This document shows positions 46,589 through 59,307 of a DNA stretch of 64,000 bases, piece after piece. The stretch is taken from assembly GCA_001465935.1 (NCBI GenBank), contig LNKV01000021.1, positions 590,501 through 654,500 of the forward strand, given 5' to 3'. The first letter of the stretch is position 1, and every line of letters starts with the position of its first letter. Position numbers and translations under genes: made by a program. The notes under the pieces are model-generated. The model was not told where the DNA came from, did not search any database, and worked only from the letters and a program-made list of their open reading frames with translations. The stretch comes from Clarireedia homoeocarpa. Its lineage: Eukaryota > Ascomycota > Leotiomycetes > Helotiales > Rutstroemiaceae.

Positions 46589-47463
46589 ATGAAGGGTTGG
46601 CGTGGTGGACACCTTTTCTTACATATTCATGATTGTACCGGGAGCATTAAAAAGGGTTACTTTGCATGTTATGTAGCAAGGTGCTCGGAATGAACTTCTT
46701 GCAACAATTACCCACCGGAACCTTTGATTCTTGAAAGGATATCTCAGTGACCCAGAGACGAATTATGGTTGGTCACCTTTTGGAGCCGTGCATGTGAAAT
46801 AATTTAAAGGAACATTGGCCGCAATAGCTTGTCCTCTTCTAGTGCACATGTTCGACACCTTCCCAGTTTCTCAACTTCAGACATCACCTACCGCGCGTTT
46901 ACATAACTACACCAATACGCAGATCTGGCAATTGGTCCGCCATAAGTCGCACAGGACTCCGTCCGCCTTAAAAAGCATGTAAATTATGTTATCTGAAATG
47001 ATTATGCCAGAGTCATGAAGCAGCGAATTCGCAACTCCATTAATCCTGTTCAGCTGGAAAGAAAAGAAAAGCTAAGGAGACGGCATCTGGGTGGATTGCT
47101 AGTGCATCCACTCCATTCAAATCATGAGACGGGAAAATGTCTCCTTGAACCGCGTCTATTTTGCGCCCTGCACTTACTTTAACGTTTGCGTATGGATTAT
47201 GCGTGTCCCCTCTTTTCTCTCCTATACAGATATGTGCGTTAACTTAAGGCTGTCTTGATGTACATACATACAGTACCAGTGCATCAGTACTGTACCAAGC
47301 CAAGAAGAATGAATACCCGCCTGAAGCCGGGTCGTCGTTTTGCAGACGAGAAGGAAGAAGGGCACTTGAGGAGTTCAGTTGGTTGGAAATGCCTACACTA
47401 CACTACACTACACTACGCACGCACGCACAGTGAGATTGAGTCTGGTGAGTGCTCTTCTCTTCT

Positions 47464-47499
47464 CTTTTCTTTTCTTTTCTTTTCTTTTCTTTTCTTTTG
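47464..47499. repeat. (TTTTC)n pentanucleotide repeat
   Basis: About seven TTTTC units, preceded by CACTA pentamers about 50 bases upstream. Confidence 0.9.
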
Positions 47500-47645
47500 T
47501 TTTGAACAACATCCGACCGACCTTCTATTCTTACTGTAGCTCTCGTCAGCCCAATGCGTGCTACACTGCACACTGCACACTGCACACTTACAAACCTTCA
47601 TTTCGTTTTTCATTTCAGCCATCCAATGATCTCCTCTGCAGAGGG

Positions 47646-47813
47646 TTTTGTTGCAAATCGTCAAATTCTCTACACGGCTGCTGCGACGTTGTTTCTGGAA
47701 AGTGTTGCTTTTGTTGCAAATCGTAAAAATTTCTACACGGCTGCTGCGACTTTTTGCTAAAAAAGTCGTGCTTTTGTTGCAAGTCGTAGAAATTTTCTAC
47801 GCGGCTGCTGCAT
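47646..47813. repeat. Three-copy tandem repeat with exact 63-bp period
   Basis: TTTTGTTGCAA begins at 47646, 47709 and 47772. Each copy shares about 42 bases ending CTACACGGCTGCTGC, followed by a more variable spacer. The period is a multiple of three. On the minus strand an open frame (47893-47615) runs through all copies and gives a 21-residue repeat with cores NFYDLQQK and SQQPCR. No domain is recognised. Confidence 0.9.
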
Positions 47814-48636
47814 GAAATATCGTACGTTTCGGTTCTGGCTCTGTGGCCTGGGCGCTTCCTTCGGTACTTGTTGCACGGTACTTGTTGCTTCACTTCTGCA
47901 AGTATTCTCTACCAAATTCAAAGTCTGAAAGATCTCAGCCAAAAACACTGACTTCACACACTGGTTGATTACATTGCAGAGCATATTGGAAAGGTATAAA
48001 CCGTTTTTTTTTTTCATCTAATTCAACGTTATACCCTTCCTTCGAAACTACCCCCCTATATATCCCTTTCCCACCTTTCTTTCCAATCCGTTCCGATCCA
48101 ACCAGCCTATACCCACCCCACCCATCAAAACCACATCTCATTGCATTCATTCATTATACCCAACCCACCAGCCGCGTTTATCATAAAAATACAAAAACTT
48201 CGCAATCCAATCCATCCCTATCATTCATGTAGAACTGCACTCATTCAAATATTCATCCCAACCAGCCCAGCACAGTCATATCTCTCATCGCGCTCAAATT
48301 GGTATTCATCATGTCGTATCGTGTCAGCGCTCAACTCAACTCAATGTATACACCTCAGCCATCATCATCCGCCATATCCACTTGTACTCTCCTAGCTCTT
48401 CGTTTTTTTATGCAAGAGGGAAAAAAAACCCCCCCAAAAATGGCAGAAATATAAACAGATTTTAACGCCAGAGAAATGAATCGCTAATGCCGGAAAATTA
48501 ATAGACAGGAAGAGTAAGAGACGGACGAGTCTCGAATCACCTGACAGAAAGGGGATAGGAAAGCTTAATAGTAGCTAAATTCCCGCAATCTCTCCTTTCA
48601 TATCATGTTCAGAATACGAGATAGAGGAAACAAGAT

Positions 48637-49890
48637 CTAACGTCTCCTCTCCTCTCTCGTCCGCCTTGTGTCCCTCGTTCTCCGATCCGAACTTGCACTA
48701 CCTATAACACAAAACAGTCAGTACGAGATCCTTTTTATGCGACCTTTCAAAGTGGATGAGAAATGGGAATACATACTTGCGCTCGTGCCAGTATACGAAT
48801 CAGTATAGTAAGTACTACTAACATCCGTAACAGACACTACCGTCGCCGGTCTCCTCTTCTCCTTATCGTCCTCGCGTTTCTTCAACCCAAGCAGAACAGC
48901 CGTACCCAGCAGACCTGCGCCTACGGCACCAAGTCCACCAAGACCGCTGCTCTTCTTGCGAGTCTCCGTCACACGAGTCGGCTTCGATCCTCCGAACCAT
49001 CCAGTGTGTTCCTGGCGACGCGTCGCCGCTCCAGCTGCGGTGGTGGATCCGTGACGTGAGTAGCGCTCCACGGTCTCGATCCGCTCAGTGCGCACTCCTT
49101 CTCTACGACGACGTCCGCCTAAACCGAAGATGGCGAGGACACTGTCCCAGAGTCCTTTGACGATGCAGCAGAAGCAGAGGAGGAGAAGGAGGATAACACC
49201 TAGGATAGTACCGATGACGATTCCCGCGATGGCCCCGCCCGAAAGACTACTTCCGGAACTGTCCTGTGTGATTGGGAGGGTACTGCCTGAGGCTGTCGCC
49301 GGGGGGATGAAGGGCTCGGTTGTGGTGGCCGATACTGTAGCTGTAGAAGTTGAGCCGGTGCCACTGGTAGGTCTGACGGGTGCGGAATAAGTACCTGATG
49401 TAGCTGTGTTTGTATATGTCCACGCGGAGGAGACAGCCTCACACTGCCCGCTATATTGGCAGCGTTGGCCACTCGCGCAACAAATGGGCCCGCAGGACGT
49501 TTGACCCAGAGTAGTGTCACAGATGGCTGTGACGCCCGTTGCGCCTGCTGCCCATGAACTGGTGTATGTGCTGGTTCTCAGCTCCAGATCCGTCTGGGTG
49601 TAGGTGGTGGTGTAGACGGCATATCCTTCGGATGCATAGGTCGAGGTGATGCTATTGCCGGCGCTGCAGTATGCTACGTTTGCGGCATTGGTGTAGCATG
49701 CTTGGCCAGTCGTACAACAGTATTGGTTATCGGCGCCGCAGTAGGAAGCGCAAGCACGATCCATGAGGAAGGAGAATCCCAGGTCGTGGAGTTCATCTTT
49801 GGGATAAGGTCCGGCGATTGCGGAATCGGTGTGCAAGAGAACGGCCAGGAGGAGAGAGACCAGAGATGGTGGTGCTTGTGAAAGTCGCAT
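48637..49890 (-). CDS. Single-pass Cys-rich plasma-membrane protein of unknown function
   Basis: Minus-strand exons 49890-48777 and 48701-48637 give 392 aa. The start at 49890 (MRLSQAPPSLVSLLLAVLLH) gives a clear signal peptide. An extracellular part follows, with two Cys clusters (CASYCGADNQYCC then CYTN, and CDTTLGQTSCGPICC then CQYSGQC), and then a Ser/Thr-rich stalk likely to be O-glycosylated. A transmembrane helix (GAIAGIVIGTILGVILLLLL) is followed by Cys residues that could be palmitoylated. The cytosolic part is Arg/Gly-rich and ends in a basic tail (RRTRDTRRTREERRR) coded by the second exon. The layout resembles fungal wall-stress sensors, but I do not recognise the ectodomain. The upstream in-frame ATG at 50016 would bury the signal peptide. 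Confidence 0.82.
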
Positions 49891-52644
49891 TTTGTCGCTA
49901 TGGATATTTCCAATGTTCAGTATAGACAGTCGAAAGAGAAATCGACAAGGAACTCGAGACAATAAAGAGCTCGAGGCAACAAATTGCTCGTGTGTATGAT
50001 GTAGGAAGAGTGTCACTCTGAGATGGCTCTTTCGTTTTTTTTCTTCGTCCAGAAAGAAGATCTTCAGGCACTGACTCCTTCACATGCAGCGGTGTGCAAG
50101 CAAGTAGCTACTAGAAAAGATCGCAAACCCCACTTTCCGTCGGTAACCTTTAATCTCTTGGCGGGTGAGAGAAAGCTCCCAGTGTATTGATCAAAACGAG
50201 TGTAAATAAGTATCTCGCAGCGTCGACGAGTCTAGAATATGTCGAAGATGCTTCCCCTTTTTTTTTTCTTTTTTCTTTTTTCTTTTTCCTTTGTTCTTTT
50301 TCAGTTGGGATGGAAAAGAAGTGAAGAACGGAAGGTGTCTGCAGAGAAGGAGGAAAGATGGCGCATGGGGAAATGGCACTTAAAAAAATGGCGATGGCGG
50401 GAAAGGAAGATAGCAGCGCAAAAAATCTTGGGCTGGGAAGGAAGATTTAACCAACCACCCGATTACTTTGGACAAGGCGATCGTATCGCATTACTTGGTA
50501 CAGCAACTCGGGATACTTGTACTTTGTATTATTTCCTGGATCTTGGATCTTGGATCCCACGTATGTCGTAGACTTCTGGCTAATTGACTCAAGTGAGTGA
50601 CAAATGACAATGTACGGAGTAGATTGTGGTGGTTTGAGGACGCTGCAGCTGATTGGTCGGCAATGAATCGTGGAAGTTCCTCTCGCGGGATTTCCGTACA
50701 ACGCGGTGCTGGCACTTGTGTGCCCGAGTTTGCTTGTTTTGCTCCGCTTCTTGCGACACGGGATTAAGCGACGCTCCAGTGCAAGGGCTAAATCAACGTA
50801 CTACTACTGTATGTACAATACATGTATGAGCAAGCACATACTTGTAGCAGTCGAGCGGGCGTCGAAACAAGTGGCTAAGACTCGCCACGGCCCGCAGGAA
50901 GACCTGAGAACCAGTTTTGCTACAGCTTGTGAATGGATGCCAACCCTTGTGAATGGTTGGCATCGTGGGAAGAAGATTCTTTGCTCCTTCCATTGTTGAC
51001 TTGCATATGCTAATGCGATGAACTCGAGTCCCTTTTGCTGCGTGGGATTGCTTACGTCGAATAGAAAAGACTACTCCGGGACCTAGCCATACTGTACCTT
51101 AGCAGCACAACCATATGAGATCAAGGAAAATGGTCTTCCTGAAACACTGTGACTTATAGACATCGGCCTGGACCAGTTCAGTTGACACCCCACAAGATCG
51201 TCACTCACCGAGCGGATGGATATTGGACGAGCACCAAAACAGGTACCACCTTATAGAAACCGGGTTCGCACTGGTCCTGCTTCTATAATTATCCTTGACG
51301 TCCAAAGGGTACAAGGTAAATCACGAAAACATCCAAGGCAGTGGAATTGAAAGAACAACATCGTCATGATTTGCAACAAGTATCATCATCGCCATTCATC
51401 CTCATCACCCTCCGAATCTCCCAGCCCGGTTCACATCACAAAAGAACCCGATTCGGCACCTCGGTGAAAATTCACCGTTTCATGTTTCAAGGGCCCTGCA
51501 GCAGCCAGACGTGCAGAACCAACTGCATCGTATTGTAGGCATTCCCATCAGGTCAGATCAGGTCAGGTACAGTATCGCCTACAGTGCTTGTACATGTACA
51601 GCATGACTAGTGAACAGCAAGCCAAACATATGCTGTATCCTTCCTGATCCACCCCACCATATGGAGTATCCGTAGAACGATGTCGGGTATGTATCGGACG
51701 AATACTCGGTCTAGCTAGACGGTTGGCTAGAATATGTGGAGCCGCTGCCACGTCTGTGTTCAACTGATTGTTGTCGGAGATTCAAAGGGAGGGAACAAGA
51801 GTATTTATACTACGAGTTATTGAAAAGGGCTCCCTTTGGGGCCCGCAGACGGTGGTATGAGAAGGCAAGTTGATGAATCATGGATTATAGAGAGTGCCTC
51901 GATTCAAAACTGCCACGACTCTTTGGAATCTGCGCTGTACAGCGTTGTCCACGCCCTTTCACACCACACATTTGACATATTTAGAGACCAACAACAACAA
52001 GCGTTGGGGGCGCAGCTTCATAAGAAACCCAATCCCCAGTGCGGTTCTAGCAGTCTTTTGGTTTGTCGTACCTCATGTTATACAAGGGTCCCAGTTTTGG
52101 TGAGCCACATGTATGTGTGCTATGGGATTACATTCTCAACGTCCGACATTTTGCAGAGGGCTAAAATGGTTGTTAGAATAAGTTCTTGTCGTACTGTACA
52201 ATGCAGTATAGTAATTTGGTTCAACGTATATTGTATACCAACCATTTTGTATCTGTCTTCAGCTTCCTCTACCCTCCTAATTTTTCTACTTTGGTGACTT
52301 TGATTACTTGCTCTACAAGTGTCTAGCCATGTATCATTCACTTCTCAATCATCGTTAAACAGGAGTATTTCCTTCGGCTTAGCATTGGAATCGTACTCAT
52401 CACAGGTGAATACCACCCTATTACCAGCATGTACGCGGCGCAGACTTTTAGGAACCTAGCCGGTTAGAATAAAGACTAACAGAAGAATTATCTGTTTGCC
52501 AACTTGTTCCCTTCCTACCTCGAAAACTCATACTCATCAGTCACACACGCGCGCTGTTGTTCAAAGTCTAACGCATCATTTACCAAACCACTGAGTGGTA
52601 TCTCCCTTCCCCAATTCAAAAGTTTTTCCACATTACAATCCACC
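49891..52644. other. Intergenic region
   Basis: About 2.7 kb without a supported gene. It contains a T-rich tract near 50258-50300 and assorted frames under 155 codons with no domain. Confidence 0.5.
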
Positions 52645-53966
52645 ATGTCGGTAATTGAATCGCTGATTTCCCAACTCGAAGAAGCTGCAAAGACAGTGGA
52701 CTTATCAGTTCGCTATCGAGTCAGTGGGCAGCTCCAACGCCTTGCACGTTCAATCGCAACTCCTAGACAGGTTATGCAGCATTATGGTCACTTGTATACT
52801 GAGCAAGTAGCTGCCAGAATTGCAAACGACCTCAACATTTTTGGGATACTTACAGAGAATGACGGTCCATTGAAGGCAGAGGAGGTCGCCAGCAAATGCG
52901 GGTGTGACCCCGCACTGATTGGTTTGCAGAATCATCTCCCGAAGGATTTTATACTGACTTTCTACTAGATCGCATATTGAGACATCTTGCCTCAACATAT
53001 ATGATTGCAGAAGTTGGTGTGTCAACATTTACTGCTAATGAGGTCACTCGTTTGCTAGCCACTCCAGCTGGTGAAGGAAATATCATGTATGGTTTCAACA
53101 CATCGAATAAAGCATTTCAAGAGTTGCCTGATTACTTGAAAGAGAAAGGATATAAGAATCCAGATCAGCCTCTTGATACTGCCTTCCACCGGGCTTTTAA
53201 CACCAATGAGCAGTTCTTCCTCTACATACAGAATGAACCGGAAATAATCCGATACTTCTATCCTTCTTTGACTGCATTTAAGAGCCCCGTATCGTGGACA
53301 TCAGTCGTTCCCTTGGCCGAGAAGCTGAAGGATGCAGACAAGAATGCACCTCTCTTTGTTGACGTCGGCGGTGGGCATGGATACCAATGCGCAGCTTTCC
53401 GGGAAGCAACTCGAGATCAGTTTCCCGGCCGTGTAATCAACCAAGACCTTCCAGGAACGTTAGCTGAGGCTCCCAAGTACGAGGACATTGAGATGATGAC
53501 TCAGGACTTTTACCAAAAAAACCAGATACAAGGTTCGTAACTTGTAGAAGCAAGGCAAAAGTTAGGAAATCAGCTGATTCTTCTAGGTGCAAGGATATAC
53601 TACATCCGCCAATGTCTCCACGATCTCCCAGATAAAGAAGCCAAGGTGGTTCTCAAGCAGATTCGCGATGCTATGTCTTCACAGTCCATACTGTTGATCG
53701 ATGAAATGGTCATTTCAGACACGGGTGCATCTCCATTCGCGATGCAGTTGGATGTGGTGATGATGGCTTTCCTAGGCGCGCACGAGCGTACTATTTCACT
53801 ATGGCGGAAATTGTTGGAGGAGGTAGGATTGGAAATTTCCCACGTGCATAGCTATGATCCAGAGTTGGAATACAGCATTCTGGAAGCCGTACCAACTAAG
53901 CAAATGAAGAAAGGTATCGACGCGAAGGTAACATGGCCTGAGCATGCACAGCCGTGGACTTGTTGA
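52645..53966 (+). CDS. SAM-dependent O-methyltransferase (fungal secondary-metabolism type)
   Basis: Transfers methyl from S-adenosylmethionine to a hydroxyl of a small aromatic molecule; probably cytosolic. Exons 52645-52921, 52969-53532 and 53587-53966 give 406 aa, normal for this family. The N-terminal dimerisation/winged-helix part holds HLYTEQVAARIANDLNIFGI. SAM motif I is FVDVGGGHGYQ (about 222-232). The catalytic His lies in IRQCLHDLPDKEA (about 292). The C-terminal LLIDEMVISD and AFLGAHERT blocks are typical. The start ATG (CCACCATGTC) is strong. The first intron has a weak GTTTGC donor, but frame and motifs require it. No polyketide synthase or other pathway gene lies within the window, so the substrate is unknown. 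Confidence 0.9.
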
Positions 53967-54325
53967 ATATTTGAAGAAATATTAATTTGAACAATCCGAG
54001 GTTTTAGCTGGCTAGCTTCCTCCGGCATAATATTGTAAGTACTGTACTCGAGTCAACTTACTGATACAGACTTTCCTCTGCGATGAATTTTTTGTCTTGG
54101 GAGGTGAAATAGGGTACAGACCCACTTTACCCCGGACGTATGAATTTCTCGCTGAGCCTACAAAACAAAATTGATTGTGAGACTTTCTCCAGCGCTTGGT
54201 GAACTCTCCCATAAAGCAGGTGCTTGCTGAATTGTTTCTGTTTAGTCGGCTTATTATATTTTCCATTGCTGCGGCATTTGATGTCACCTTGTCGGCCATG
54301 GAGTGGCTGACGTCTTCATTGCCCT
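53967..54325. other. Convergent intergenic region
   Basis: Between the O-methyltransferase 3' end and the ankyrin pseudogene. Nothing recognised. Confidence 0.5.
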
Positions 54326-55560
54326 CTAAATTTCCTGTCTATTCATTCTAACCTTTTCCCCCCTCCCTCTTCCATTCTCATTTGCTATTAGCCACCTCCT
54401 GTGTTTCTCATCCTGCGCTATACAAGCTTTTTCGGCCTTCCAATACTCTTTCCTTGTTTCTTCGCAAGTCTGTTGTGCCGTCTTGCCATCTGCGTTTGGT
54501 TGGCTCGTCAACTGGTCGGCGTTTTCGTGAGATGAACTATGCAGCGGGGCTTTTATCATCTCATCCAGCGCCTTCAGACAAGGGCCAGCCGGCTTTAGGC
54601 GGGAAGGGCTCCATACACCCAAAATCCCCCCTGCAGCAAGATGGAGAGGTGTGTTTCCTTGAATGTTCGTGGCGCTGATATCGGCGCCTTTGCTGATTAC
54701 TTCTTGTGCCGCTTCATTATGAGACAGGTTGTTGGCCACAAGATGCAGAACCGTGTTCCCGTCATTGTTTCGATTGTGTATACCCGCTCCGTGCTGCAGG
54801 AACACATTCAGCACATCTACACCTACGAAGTACAGGCTGGCCGATCCTACTAGCATGGTTCACCAATTGGTGCAGTGGATTGTTTTCCGTTCTGCTCGCG
54901 AATACTGCTGTCTGCACCATGCTTGCTTGCATAGAGTCAGGAAGACTGCCAAGAACTTATCGCCATGACCTCCATACTTTTTTACAGCATGATGATGCAG
55001 AGGTGTGTTTCCGTTTCTATCCTTCGCGTTGACGGTTCCGGGTGCGGCTGCGCATAGCAGCTCAATGGTGGCCGTGATACGTGGGCCAAACTTTTCCGCC
55101 TGCAGCTCATACTCGGGATAAGGGGGGCCACAAGCCGTCCAGTGCAGAGGCAGACGACCAAAGCTATTAGTAGGTGTAGCTCTTTGTCCAGAGAGCCCTG
55201 TGTGTTGACTAAAAACACTCGAATTCCCTCAGTGTTGCAATCATGGCTGCCGACATGAAGTGCGGTGATGTTCCTAATAACATCTCTCTTTGTCCCAAAG
55301 GACTCATAGTCACTCGACAGATGTTCTGTTCATGTGTAATCTTTACATTCATATCAGCGCCTAACTCAATCAGACGTTTTATCAGCACAGGGTTCGCTCG
55401 CTCCGGAGATAGCCAGACTGAGCACGGTGTCCACGACAGCGTCATAATCCTTTGACCTGTCGTTCAAGTCCCGGCAGATTGTGTCTCTACAAAAGTCATG
55501 AGTGTGAGCACCAAGATCAAGAAGTAAATGCATCAGTACAATTATGTGTGTCCTTACTAA
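54326..55560 (-). pseudogene. Ankyrin-repeat protein gene broken by at least five frameshifts
   Basis: Ankyrin-like units occur in order on the minus strand but in alternating frames. They are VLMHLLLDLGAHTHDF, then VLIKRLIELGADMNVK, then ITALHVGSHDCNTEG, then SFGRLPLHWTACGPPYPEYE with APGTVNAKDRNGNTPLHHHA. After these come ENNPLHQLVNHASRIG and finally DVLNVFLQHGAGIHNRNNDG with GADISATNIQGNTPLHLAAG. Frame changes fall near 55395, 55325, 55150, 54930 and 54835. None coincides with a plausible GT-AG intron of normal size. The last segment (54856-54326) is open for 176 codons and ends in a charged Lys/Glu/Arg tail. Sequencing indels are the only alternative to a pseudogene. Confidence 0.75.
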
Positions 55561-55867
55561 TATCCGACATTATTTCCTCCTCATGCAGTTCACATCCCAG
55601 TCCTATTTAACATCCCCTATATTATCCTAGACACATTTCCGTTTACAACAATGGTATCTGTTCATCAATCATCATCCTATCCCAAACCACCCATCTACCA
55701 TGTTCCGTTGCCTGTTCCACTCACCCGGCGATCCATCCATCCATCCCCCAGTCATAAGTATCCCACAGATTAAAAAAAGCTACACCTCATTCATACAGTA
55801 ATCCATAATCTATAATTCGTCCACCTAGTACCAACGCCCAAATTCCCTTCCAACATCCCTCACACCC
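55561..55867. other. Intergenic region
   Basis: Short AT-rich spacer with a CATC run; nothing recognised. Confidence 0.45.
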
Positions 55868-57020
55868 TCACAGAAGCTCATACTGTGCCATTCTCATCCC
55901 CACGAACTCCAACGCAATGTTATACACATCGTGGGGGTGCGGTGGAGAAAAAGCTTGCAGCCCGTCTTGTATTTCCTTTCGTTCGTGAAAGATCCTCCAG
56001 ATGATACAAGTCAGACTTGCATCGTGTTGTTGGCCCGCTTCGAAGGCCGCGAGTTTGAGAAGTCCCATTTCCTGCTGCTCCTCAAACCACTCGTTCCAGA
56101 CCATGGTGCCTCGGAGTGTGACTCTATTACACTTGGTGAGAGCGGAGATCTGAAGCCAGGCGTAGATTGGTCCGTGGCGGAGAACTCTGTCTTCGAAGAC
56201 GCATGCCAATTCTTTGATGTTAGGACCAGCTTGTGATGGTCTACGAGTCAATTTCTCGCAGTAGTTGAATCCGAGTAGAGCAACGAAAATGCATATGACG
56301 GCAAGCTCGGTCGTTGTGAGCTGTCTCATAAACTCGATCTGCTTGCCACGAATTATTCTCTCATCTTCTATGCCCTTGCTTGCATCGACAAGTTCGTACA
56401 ACAACTTTATTGCCTCTTCCTTGAATTTGGTACTGCGAAGTTCTAGCTCAATAAGAGAGCATCGTGTCGGGAGTGAAGGCACGTCAAAGAATTCACTGGT
56501 TGGTCTGAGACATTGTGAGAACTCATCTTGAATCACTTCTCGAGCTATACGGGCACGCATTTCTACCTCCTGAAGCCAACCGAAAGTGTGTGAGAAATAT
56601 GCTGGCCTGAACGATTTGTGTCGCGTTCGTGGGGCAGATACAACGATAATGGGGGCACCCTGATTGACGCTTGCTTTTCTATATTCCCCAGCGACATGCT
56701 TAGTAAGTGAATGCTCGTAGGTCAGTATTAGCTTTCTGAAAGACTGTGGAAAGTTAGTGGATTGTGGAAGGGTCAGACTTGCAAGATGAGAGGTGAAAAC
56801 TTACACGAGATAATCTCATCAGCGTAACAGCATCTTTTGTATCGGAACCTACAACTAATTCTATCACTCGCAAACAGACTTCAGCAGGCAAGTTGACTCC
56901 TGCCGGAGACTGAAGCAAAGTTTCTGACATATATTTGGGTTGAAATTGCGTATCATGCGGGCAACTCGCGTAATAAAGAACCTGACCCGTCTCAAGGCAA
57001 GGCTGTTCAACAAGATGCAT
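55868..57020 (-). CDS. Uncharacterised fungal protein, possibly 2EXR-like N-terminus
   Basis: Minus-strand exons 57020-56805 and 56743-55868 give 363 aa. The intron is in phase 0 and joins MRLSR to SFRKLILTYEHS. The start at 57020 has a good context (GAACCATGC). A second ATG at 56930 is possible. Near residues 42-60 the segment NLPAEVCLRVIELVVGS resembles the leucine/proline opening of fungal F-box/2EXR-type proteins. The rest is mixed helix, with one mildly hydrophobic stretch (LAVICIFVALLGFNYC) and many Cys and Trp, and no motif I can name. Residues LRHGPIYAWLQISAL look conserved-type. Function is unknown. Confidence 0.65.
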
Positions 57021-59307
57021 GGTTCGCCCAGTGTTGAGTAGACGAGCGAGATGGAATCAGTTGACGCGAAATCTTTTTCTTCTCTAAAGTGAACTTGTGT
57101 CAGTAGTTGGTAAGCCGTTGACATGAAAGAAGTATCATCGCCAAGAGAGCTTGTTATCGTATAAACATAGGGGCAGTGGGGAAGGATGGGGTAACTCCGC
57201 GTGAGAACGCAGATGCGTCAATCACCGCGACCGAAGAGGAAATTGTGAGACGCGGGAGTCGCTCACATGTTTATATATATAAATCTCCCTCTCTCTCTTT
57301 CAGAATCAATACAGCCTATGTGGCGAGTAGAGGAATTGGGGAAGACGACAATGGAAAGGTGAACTGTGTTGTAACTGAGCGCCAGGAGAACTGAAGAGCT
57401 GGTGTCCGGACCGGATCAACCAAAATTTAAGATGGAGAGCCTTTTCCAGTCAAAGTGTTAGCCTCTTTGTCTCTCCAGATATATTTCCATATAAGTGGAA
57501 GGAGAGCGGGAAAGTATATTTAAGCTAGCAAGAGTAGATGCGTAATACCCAGAAAGGAGGTAGTACACGAGGGTGACGGTAGACGAAGGAGAAAAGCAAA
57601 CATCCATACCTGTCAACACAAGCACTAAGATCTGTTTCCGCAACAATGACAAGGCGCCTTTAAGTATAAATCAGGAACATGGACTAGCGCCACTGATGAA
57701 TAGACTCCTAACTTTCAGAGCTCAACTGAGAGGTTCTTGGTGCGAGCTCTTTACAATGATAGCTGGTGAAACCCTGCGGACAACACCAAAACTTTTGGCA
57801 CACACTCGCTTCGATGCAACGGATGTCTACAGTTCTTGAAGACCTAAGAGTTCGGTCAAGATTCAATCTGTTTGAGGAGCGCGTACTTTATCGGAATTCC
57901 TTTGGAGCTTTTGAAAGCTTGCGGTTGGCGCGATTATAGCGATCGGAACTTGAAACAGAGCAGGTAATATGCAGGGCAATCGTGTACTTTGTGAGATCCA
58001 CTAGTCAATAGTGTCCGGGTGTCGGTCAGAATAACAAGCGGCAAAGGGACGGATAAGGCGGTGACAGAAGTCGGTGTCGGTAGTGCCTCCACTTCCAGAT
58101 TTTGTGCTGGCAGTGTTTGCGAAGGATGATCTATAAGACAGAACACGATCCCGAATGCTTGCTTGTCTGACTTTTGGTGCGCAACAACTTTCGTATCTTG
58201 CAAAATAAAATGTTGGCGGCTGATGCATGCGGGTATGGACAGGACCCCAACACCCGTGGAAGTCGGAAGCGCTCGATCCAATGTGAGAGAGACACAGCAG
58301 TCAACTCCGCCGGCTCCAGTTCTTCAAGGCCATTGATCGCGGATGGAGGAGGATATGGCTTGGGCCGAAGGAAGGTCTAGGAGAGTTAATTTTACTGCAG
58401 CGCTGGCGGGGTATGGCGAATGAACCCAGAAACAAACGTTTGCTCTCAACCTATGAGAACAGAGCTGCTGTACCTCGACGATATCAGAAATCAACTCTTT
58501 AATGATGCTTGATACGGACGCTGGATGTGGAGGAAGGTGTGGACAGAATGAGTCGGGGTTAAAATATGATTGCAAGTAAGGACCGAAGAGGGCAAAAGAT
58601 GTTTGGATGGGTAGTTTCACTTCGGAAAAGGTTAGAAGGAGGAGAATCTTATATCTTATATACTTTCTTCACCAACTCCACAAGGTGTCTGATGCGATGA
58701 GGTGCGATTACCCGTTTGGGAAAGCGGGAGGTTTCCAAGATGGTGGGGTAACCATCAAGGTTCCGCGTATACCAAGTCAGAATGCCAAGGCAGTATTCCG
58801 CTGCACCATTTGGGCAGAACTACCTGATGACAAAGTCAACAAAAGTACAGCATCTTATCTGGCGCCGAGCACGTCATCCTGGAGTTTGTGAGTCGAAAGA
58901 ATTCGGCACATTGACCACCATTCTTTAGCATTGAAGCTTTCGCTTTTTGACAAGCAAGAAGCATGTGAGCTCGATGACAATGCGTGAGATCTGACGAGGT
59001 AAGTTTCCATAAAATCAACAGCATAGTCAATGGCCAGTAACAGAAAACCCGCGGTATTAGGACAAGTCACACCTGAGATCTCGGAGGCCTCGGAATCGAT
59101 CAGAATTCATTGGTGCCACGCAAGGAAAGACGCAAGGAAAGACGCAAGGAAAAAGAGCCGTTGTCATTGCATCATTGCATCGTTAGATCATTATCATAAC
59201 TACACTGAGTGACCAACGGGATATTCCAAACCCAGAAATCCAACGCCCGCCGAGATCAAAATCAAAGAGCCGATTCCCTCATCCAGAGCTCCGAAATATT
59301 CCCGGAT
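57021..59307. other. Intergenic region with weak open frames only
   Basis: About 2.3 kb. Frames near 57934-58281 and 58324-58620 (-) and 58607-58891 (+) are under 120 codons and show no domain or convincing splice continuation. A 12-bp-period repeat (GGAAAGACGCAA) lies near 59121-59155. Confidence 0.5.

Larger units (their letters stand above)
46589..48636. other. Intergenic region with tandem repeats
   Basis: About 2 kb with no supported gene. It contains (CACTA)n near 47396-47415, a TTTTC pentamer run (47464-47499) and a three-unit 63-bp tandem repeat (47646-47813). Short frames on both strands follow the repeats. Confidence 0.55.

Noticed and set aside
47615..47893. Calling the 63-bp repeat frame a CDS
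   Set aside because: Only 92 codons, uncertain start and no domain; reported as a repeat and a finding instead.
58324..58891. Possible small genes on either strand
   Set aside because: Under 100 codons each, no domain, no consistent intron-exon reading.
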